Positions 59,507 through 64,000 of a stretch of DNA of 64,000 bases are shown here, piece after piece. Under the pieces are notes generated by a model that saw only the letters and a program-made list of their open reading frames with translations, searched no databases and had not been told where the DNA came from. Each line of letters starts with the position of its first letter. Within the stretch, counting starts at the first letter, position 1. The stretch is from positions 1 to 64,000 of the forward strand of contig CADCCA010000005.1 of assembly GCA_902799855.1 (NCBI GenBank), read 5' to 3'. Source of the DNA: an uncultured Erysipelotrichaceae bacterium. GTDB taxonomy: Bacteria > Bacillota_I > Bacilli_A > RFN20 > CAG-826. The translations under genes were made by a program, and so were the position numbers.

Positions 59507-60343
59507 TTATTTATCGCTTTCTGGTTGTTTATTTTCTTCTGCTTGTGGTTGATCTTCTTCATCGGATTCAACAACTTGATTACCTAGAGGTTGTTTAGCC
59601 TCATTTGGGTTAGTGTCTTTACCATAGTAGTTTTGATAGTAGTATTTGTACTTATTACTATAATAGTAATTACCGCGTTTAGCGGATAAGTTCGCAAAGA
59701 CACAGCCTAAGATGTTAACACCGTTATCTCTTAAGATCTTCACTGATTCTCTAGCGGCGGCTTTTTCTGTCTTGGATTGACTGATAACGAAGACACAGCC
59801 ATCGCATAATCTTGATATGATTGCAGCGTCAGAGACAGCGAGGATTGGAGGACAGTCAACGATGATATATTCGTATTGTTCTCTGAGTGTTTTGAAGATT
59901 TGTTCCATATTATCACTACCTAAGATAGCGGTTGGATATGGGACTTTACTACCTCTATTGAGGCAGTCGATACCGTTATCACCATGTTTGATGGCCTCTT
60001 CTAAGGAGATGTGACCCGCGAGAACATCGGTGATACCGTTTTTATTTTCTTGATGGAAACTACGGTGAAGTTTTGGTCTTCTAAAGTCTAAATCTACGAC
60101 GATGACTTTTTTACTATCTTCTGCGTATGTCGCAGCGATATTTAAAGCGGTGACAGATTTACCTTCACCTTGCATGGATGAACAGATTTGGATGACTTGG
60201 ACGTGTTTATCAACGTTAGCGAATTCTAAGGATGTTTTGATACGTCTATATGATTCCGCAGCGATTGATAAAGGTTGTTCAACGGTGATAATGCGATAAT
60301 GTGGATTATCAATGGTTGTGTGTTTATTTTTACGAATAGCCAT
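59507..60343 (-). CDS. cpsD: CpsD/Wze-type bacterial tyrosine kinase
   Basis: Walker A is SSMQGEGKS (55-63), the A' motif is VVDLDFRRPKLH, and Walker B is YIIVDCPP. The C-terminus has the Tyr cluster NYYYSNKYKYYYQNYYG (about 225-242) for autophosphorylation. The kinase needs CpsC for activity and controls polymer export. It lies 2 bases after the CpsC-like gene. The very C-terminal tail is acidic and polar. Length is 278 residues. Confidence 0.9.
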   Translation of the reverse strand: MAIRKNKHTTIDNPHYRIITVEQPLSIAAESYRRIKTSLEFANVDKHVQVIQICSSMQGEGKSVTALNIAATYAEDSKKVIVVDLDFRRPKLHRSFHQENKNGITDVLAGHISLEEAIKHGDNGIDCLNRGSKVPYPTAILGSDNMEQIFKTLREQYEYIIVDCPPILAVSDAAIISRLCDGCVFVISQSKTEKAAARESVKILRDNGVNILGCVFANLSAKRGNYYYSNKYKYYYQNYYGKDTNPNEAKQPLGNQVVESDEEDQPQAEENKQPESDK

Positions 60344-60345
60344 AA

Positions 60346-61089
60346 TTATTTACCACCTTTCTTTTCATCATCGAATTGATATTCAGGAATACCAGCGAGC
60401 ACTGGGATATTAAGCATTCTTTCGATTTCTTCACTGGATTTGAAGGTGTTATCGCTTAATTCTCTAATGACGGTATATAGGAGGGCAACTGCCACACCAG
60501 CACCTAAGCCAAGGGCAAGGTTTCTTGTGGTATGAGAGACTTGTTTTGCCACTTCCGCTCTATCGACGATATTGAGATTGTTCTTTAACATGTGATATTT
60601 AGGAGCGGTTTCATCATCTGGTTTAGAGGAGTCTGCTTCTTTACATGTCCAATCCATGACTGCGTTAACAAGATTGATAGCTTCTTCTTTGGTCTTAGAT
60701 GAATATCTCACTGTGATCATTAAGTTACCGGTTGTGTTACTAACAGATAAGTTAGATGATTTGAAGTTTGGATTTTCTTCTAAAACGTGTTTCAAAACGG
60801 AATTGGTTTTGACGAAAGAAACAACGGTATTTGTTAAGTTGTTAGATAAGGTGTAGTCTTGAGCGGCTGTTTGAGATGAGGTGTTACCTTCTGGGGAAAC
60901 CATGATGACACCACTAGCTTGGTAAACAGGGGCCACTGATTGTTGGACCTTGGACCAAACAAAGCCACCGATGCCACCCGCTAAAATAAAGACGACAATG
61001 GCGATCCAGTTTTTGCGGAGGATGAATAGAATGTCTTTAAATGTCAGACCTCTACTTTCCTCTCTTAGTTCTTGTTTTTCTTCATCCAT
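60346..61089 (-). CDS. cpsC: CpsC/Wzd-type polysaccharide co-polymerase
   Basis: Two membrane helices (about 30-49 and 190-210) flank an extracytoplasmic domain with PVYQASGVIMVSPEGN and a final segment SEEIERMLNIPVLAGIPEY, the Wzz pattern. It sets chain length and activates the CpsD kinase. It is the first gene of locus B, with a 350-base upstream region holding a promoter and terminator-like hairpin. The start is preceded by AGGAGAAT. Length 247 residues is normal. Confidence 0.9.
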   Translation of the reverse strand: MDEEKQELREESRGLTFKDILFILRKNWIAIVVFILAGGIGGFVWSKVQQSVAPVYQASGVIMVSPEGNTSSQTAAQDYTLSNNLTNTVVSFVKTNSVLKHVLEENPNFKSSNLSVSNTTGNLMITVRYSSKTKEEAINLVNAVMDWTCKEADSSKPDDETAPKYHMLKNNLNIVDRAEVAKQVSHTTRNLALGLGAGVAVALLYTVIRELSDNTFKSSEEIERMLNIPVLAGIPEYQFDDEKKGGK

Positions 61090-61439
61090 AATTCGATTCT
61101 CCTATTACTATCGAAGTATTGTGTTTTCTCTAATTCAATCAATAAAATATAATTTTATCCATTGGGCGATAGCATAACACTTATAGGATATAAATCAACA
61201 AAGTCACAAAAAAACTAGAACAATACACGAGTTGTGTAAACATTCTAGTCACAAATCTTGTTATTTCTTGATTGTTCAGCAAATAAACACTTTCCGTATG
61301 AAAGAGACATATTTTGTTCACATTTATTGCTGATGATATTCATATTCATGTTTGGTTATGATAACCGCTCTAGGTCAATTATAACCGATAAGAAATATTA
61401 TACAAAATATTTTTTATATGGTGAGGCTAACTTTATAGG
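61090..61439 (-). promoter_or_regulatory. Intergenic control region of capsule locus B (350 bases)
   Basis: No convincing gene lies here. On the minus strand a promoter (-35 TTGTAT at 61400-61405, -10 TATAAT at 61378-61383, spacer 16) is followed at once by the palindrome GGTTATGATAACC (61354-61366). About 105 bases downstream comes a terminator-like hairpin at 61214-61249. A second weaker promoter (TTGTGA, TATAAG) lies past the hairpin. A plus-strand 70-codon frame at 61258-61470 overlaps the Fic gene and is not supported. Confidence 0.5.
61208..61249 (-). terminator. Terminator or attenuator upstream of capsule locus B
   Basis: ACTAGAA (61214-61220) pairs with TTCTAGT (61243-61249), with an inner ACACGAGTTGTGT stem and a T run on the minus strand. 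It lies about 190 bases past the Fic stop, too far for a simple Fic terminator if the upstream promoter is used. It may attenuate the capsule leader. Confidence 0.65.
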
Positions 61440-62423
61440 TTACTTCACTATTGTTTTTTCTTTCCAATAACCGCTTTTCTTACCACCAACACGCTCAATA
61501 ATTCCTTTTTCAGTTAATGAGGCAATGATGTTGTCAATTGTTCTAGGAGAGACATTGAGAATTTTTGCCAAATCATCAATCTTTATCGATGGATTGTTTT
61601 TAATCTGCTCAAGAACCATGCCTTCTCTAGTCGGAAGAGTTTTGTTAGTAGCAGCACTGATGTGCAAGTCCCTATTGTGGAGGGTATTCTTTTCGCCTAG
61701 AAGCAAGTTTCTTAAAAACATGATTAGATATGATTTATCCTCATAGACGTTTTTCTGGTAATTACGGTAATTAGCCCTGACAAGAGCATTTCTAAAATAC
61801 CACGCGTTTTTAGCAAAAGTATCGTTTGTTGCGGTAAAACCGAGGCTACGAAGATATTTAATAATAAATGCCGCGGTTGTTCTAGTGTTGCCTTCTTCAA
61901 ACGGATGCACTTGCCACAAGTTAGAGATGAATGTAGCCAGATGAATGATAATCTCGTCTATTGATAGACCCACATATTCAAAGTTTCTTTCGGTGTCAAA
62001 GTCATATTGGAGAGTTGCATCCAACAAGCGATAATCGCCATACCAAACAGACGCTCCGTCGAGAACCCATTCTTTTTTAGAGAAGTTATAGTTTCTAAAT
62101 TTACCGGCATGACCATAGACCCCTTCAAATAAACGTTTATGAATAGATACTAACTGTCCGACAGAAAAAACAAAGGAGTCGTCCTCGATAATCTGTGCTA
62201 TTCTGACCGATATCTTATCGGCTTCTTCAGTCCTCTCTTCAGATTCTTCTGGTTTATTTTTATAGTACGAATTGATGATTTCTTCTAGTTCAGAAAGAGA
62301 AATTTCACCCTTGATATATCTTTTTGATTCATTGACAAAATAGGAAGAGTTTTTCAGTTGATCGACATCTTGCAAACCCATTCCGGTTTCAATAATATAT
62401 TTTTTTGAATATTTGTTTTCCAT
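61440..62423 (-). CDS. Fic-family protein with C-terminal winged helix
   Basis: The Fic motif is HPFEEGNTRT (His173), a common variant of HPFxEGNGR. The N-terminal region includes a helix bundle and the segment YGHAGKFRNYNF, as in other Fic proteins. The last 65 residues look like a winged-helix DNA-binding domain (SIKIDDLAKILNVSPRTIDN). Fic enzymes move AMP or other nucleotide groups to proteins. An N-terminal inhibitory helix motif was not identified. A 14-bp inverted repeat upstream suggests self-repression. The start ATG is at 62423 after AGGAAA. Confidence 0.85.
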   Translation of the reverse strand: MENKYSKKYIIETGMGLQDVDQLKNSSYFVNESKRYIKGEISLSELEEIINSYYKNKPEESEERTEEADKISVRIAQIIEDDSFVFSVGQLVSIHKRLFEGVYGHAGKFRNYNFSKKEWVLDGASVWYGDYRLLDATLQYDFDTERNFEYVGLSIDEIIIHLATFISNLWQVHPFEEGNTRTTAAFIIKYLRSLGFTATNDTFAKNAWYFRNALVRANYRNYQKNVYEDKSYLIMFLRNLLLGEKNTLHNRDLHISAATNKTLPTREGMVLEQIKNNPSIKIDDLAKILNVSPRTIDNIIASLTEKGIIERVGGKKSGYWKEKTIVK

Positions 62424-62445
62424 AGGAAAAGGATAGCATGTATTG

Positions 62446-62498
62446 TTTTAAAACGCAATCTTAAAGCGCAAATTGCGTATAAAAATTGCGTTTTAAAA
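62446..62498. promoter_or_regulatory. Operator of the Fic gene (inverted repeats)
   Basis: TTTTAAAACGCAAT (62446-62459) and ATTGCGTTTTAAAA (62485-62498) are a perfect 14-bp inverted repeat. A third site, GCGCAAATTGCGT, lies between them. The spacing fits cooperative binding by the winged-helix domain of the Fic protein, which is encoded 23 bases downstream. Confidence 0.6.
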
Positions 62499-62508
62499 TT
62501 CCGCAAAG

Positions 62509-62528
62509 AAAAAGTAGTTTCCACTACT
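62509..62528 (-). terminator. Terminator of uppS
   Basis: AGTAG (62513-62517) pairs with CTACT (62524-62528), followed on the minus strand by five T. The stem overlaps the uppS stop codon. Confidence 0.7.
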
Positions 62529-63255
62529 CTTCTATTTTTCCATATCTTCTATCTCTGGTTTTATATTGCTTTAAGCATTCTTCAAAGTCTTCTTTGTGGA
62601 AGTCTGGCCAATAGATTGGTGTGAAGATGAATTCAGAATACGCTAATTGGTAGAGGAGATAGTTAGATAACCTTTGTTCACCACTGGTTCTAATCATGAG
62701 ATCCACTGGTGGGAGGTTTTTTGTATATAAGTGATTAGAGATGGTATCCATATCAATATTATCGATATCTAGTTTGCCATCTTTGACTTCTTGGGCTATT
62801 TCTTTAGTGGCTTTGACTATTTCTTGTCTAGAGCCATAGTTTAAAGCGATATTAAAAACATAATTATCGTTATCTTTTGTTCTATTGATGGCGTCAATGA
62901 CGGTATTTTGACTATGCTTTGGTAGTCTAGATATATCCCCCATGACTTGGACACGGATGCCATCTTTCATAAAGGTATCGATGTTATCCTTGAAGAACTT
63001 ATCTAGATATCTAAATAACAAGGTGATTTCTGTTTTAGGTCTATTCCAGTTTTCAGTGGAAAAAGCATATAAAGTCATGGCATAGATATGATTAGCCTTA
63101 ACAGCGTCAAATATCTCGATGATTCTTTTACAGCCTTCTTCATGACCTTTAGTTCTTGGTAGGCCTCTCTTTTTAGCCCATCTACCATTGCCATCCATGA
63201 TGATAGCGACGTGATTGATTTGTTGATTCTTATCCATAGTTAATTGTCTATTCAT
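62524..63255 (-). CDS. uppS: Undecaprenyl diphosphate synthase
   Basis: The catalytic Asp and phosphate-binding motif are in VAIIMDGNGRWAKKRGLPR, followed by FSTENWNRP, all standard for UppS. It makes undecaprenyl diphosphate from IPP and FPP, the lipid carrier for both polysaccharide loci and for peptidoglycan. I chose the ATG at 63255. An upstream TTG at 63285 also opens the frame, and an internal ATG at 63237 is an alternative. The gene stands alone with its own terminator. Confidence 0.9.
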   Translation of the reverse strand: MNRQLTMDKNQQINHVAIIMDGNGRWAKKRGLPRTKGHEEGCKRIIEIFDAVKANHIYAMTLYAFSTENWNRPKTEITLLFRYLDKFFKDNIDTFMKDGIRVQVMGDISRLPKHSQNTVIDAINRTKDNDNYVFNIALNYGSRQEIVKATKEIAQEVKDGKLDIDNIDMDTISNHLYTKNLPPVDLMIRTSGEQRLSNYLLYQLAYSEFIFTPIYWPDFHKEDFEECLKQYKTRDRRYGKIEE

Positions 63256-63315
63256 TATTTTATGCTTTCTTTTAAAGTATCGCAATTGAGTGGTTTTTAT
63301 TAATTGATATATGTA

Positions 63316-63344
63316 TTGACATTGTATTACATTGTCATTACAAT
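63316..63344 (+). promoter_or_regulatory. Promoter with palindromic operator for the RelB-like/PIN operon
   Basis: TTGACA (63316-63321) and TACAAT (63339-63344) are 17 bases apart. The stretch 63317-63337 is a near-perfect palindrome, TGACATTGTATTACATTGTCA, so a repressor would cover the promoter. Confidence 0.6.
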
Positions 63345-63372
63345 TATGAGTGAATAGAAGAGGAACTAGGAT

Positions 63373-63675
63373 ATGGGTGTCTTACAAGTTAGAATTGACG
63401 ACGAACTAAAGTGGCAATCTGAAGAAATCCTTAATGAAATCGGTATTGATCTTTCGACTGCAGTAAGGGTATTTCTTAAAAAAGTAATTATGGAAAGAGG
63501 TATTCCGTTTGATATGAAAATCGATGAATCATCACTTAGATTTAGAATGACCCTTAGAAAGCTTCAAAAAATATCCGAAGAAAATGGCAACTCAGAAATG
63601 ACTTTAGATGAGATCAACGAGGAGATTCGACTTGCAAGAGAAGAGAGAAAAAAGCGAGAAAAGAAAGGAGAATGA
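63373..63675 (+). CDS. RelB/DinJ-type antitoxin (ribbon-helix-helix)
   Basis: The N-terminal VLQVRIDDELKWQSEEILNE and DLSTAVRVFLKKVIMERGI are typical of RelB/DinJ proteins: an RHH strand-helix-helix then a long acidic helix. The 100-residue length is normal. AGAGGA precedes the ATG. Its stop overlaps neither the toxin nor leaves a gap; the PIN gene ATG begins at the next base. The long charged C-terminus is the likely toxin-binding part. It pairs with a PIN rather than a RelE toxin, which is less usual. Confidence 0.85.
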   Translation: MGVLQVRIDDELKWQSEEILNEIGIDLSTAVRVFLKKVIMERGIPFDMKIDESSLRFRMTLRKLQKISEENGNSEMTLDEINEEIRLAREERKKREKKGE

Positions 63676-64000
63676 ATGAAATATTTCGCTGTCATAGACA
63701 CGAACGTTATTGTTTCGTCTATGCTCAAAAAAGAATCTATCCCAGGACAAATAATGGACTATGTCGATAAGGGAATCATCGTTCCACTAGTAAACGAAGA
63801 AATATTAGAAGAATATGTTGAAGTCATCACCAGAAACAAATTCAACTTTGAAAAAGCGGCGGTTGAATTAGTGATGAACGGCATCGAAAAGAGAGCTATT
63901 TTTGTTGAAAGAGAAAAAACTCTCGAAGAATTAATTGATAAAGACGATGTTGTCTTTTTCGAAATCGTGATGAGCGCAAGAAGCACAATGGATGCTTATT
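63676..64000 (+). CDS. PIN-domain toxin (COG1569-like), truncated by window end
   Basis: The N-terminus is MKYFAVIDTNVIVSSML with the first PIN aspartate at residue 8. A conserved Glu lies in NEEILEEYVEVI and acidic residues in DKDDVVFFEIV. PIN toxins are Mg-dependent RNases. The reading frame begins right after the antitoxin stop and continues past 64,000, so about a quarter is missing. The pairing with a RelB-like protein supports a toxin-antitoxin system. Confidence 0.85.
   Translation, partial: MKYFAVIDTNVIVSSMLKKESIPGQIMDYVDKGIIVPLVNEEILEEYVEVITRNKFNFEKAAVELVMNGIEKRAIFVEREKTLEELIDKDDVVFFEIVMSARSTMDAY

Noticed and set aside
61258..61470. A 70-codon plus-strand frame in the capsule control region
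   Set aside because: It overlaps the 3' end of the Fic gene and the promoter/palindrome signals, and it has no ribosome binding site or known motif.
1..64000. A CRISPR array or tRNA genes
   Set aside because: No regularly spaced 25-40 base direct repeats with unique spacers and no tRNA T-loop or acceptor patterns were seen. The only tight arrays have 9- or 12-base units.
1..64000. TGA read as tryptophan (Mollicutes code)
   Set aside because: Recognised proteins contain Trp as TGG and end cleanly at TGA in several genes, for example the antitoxin ending at 63,675.

Overview
The window looks like a chromosomal segment of a low-GC, gut-type member of the Bacillota, probably an uncultured Bacilli or Erysipelotrichia lineage. 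That reading rests on AT-rich codon use, Gram-positive lipoproteins, the CpsB/CpsC/CpsD capsule module and the LoaP-type antiterminator. TGA is used as a stop, so the code is standard. Nearly all genes lie on the minus strand, and most of the window is two polysaccharide loci with defence and toxin-antitoxin genes between and around them. No tRNA, rRNA or CRISPR array was found.

Layout by coordinate. 1-6.6 kb: a HEPN/MNT toxin-antitoxin pair, a free-standing structured RNA, an aspartate-type aminotransferase, a collagen-like lipoprotein, a HipA-like kinase behind a 12-bp repeat array, and a lipoprotein. 6.6-11 kb: an ABC importer of the phosphonate/phosphoester class whose double permease is fused to a winged-helix plus LicC-like cytidylyltransferase. 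11-25.3 kb: polysaccharide locus A, with CapE-CapG-CapF (UDP-L-FucNAc synthesis; capG is frameshifted), an initiating sugar transferase, three glycosyltransferases, a Wzy-Wzx fusion, a VanZ/Ig protein and an opine-dehydrogenase-like enzyme.

25.5-34 kb: a defence-rich island. It holds an AbiL/RloAB-like ATPase-TOPRIM pair with a divergent HNH gene, a DUF3800 gene preceded by its own promoter, structured RNA and terminator, and a TIR gene followed by an AAA15-DUF4435 (TOPRIM) gene.

34-61 kb: polysaccharide locus B, read leftward from CpsC (61,089) to UDP-glucose dehydrogenase (34,001). It has the CpsC/D/B phospho-regulatory module, a LoaP antiterminator, a PglF/PglE/PglC-like set for a diamino-sugar primer, the WbpO/WbpP pair for UDP-GalNAcA, ManC, UDP-glucose dehydrogenase, Wzy, Wzx, seven glycosyltransferase domains, four hexapeptide acyltransferases, a pyruvyltransferase domain and a radical SAM enzyme. 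LoaP would suit so long an operon. 61.4-64 kb: a Fic protein with an inverted-repeat operator, UppS (the lipid carrier for both loci), and a RelB-like/PIN toxin-antitoxin pair cut by the window end.

The most promising unusual items are the promoter-RNA-terminator-DUF3800 unit (architecture of a type III toxin-antitoxin system), the TIR plus AAA15-DUF4435 pair, and several gene fusions (permease-HTH-LicC, Wzy-Wzx, HTH-CapE, GT2-pyruvyltransferase).
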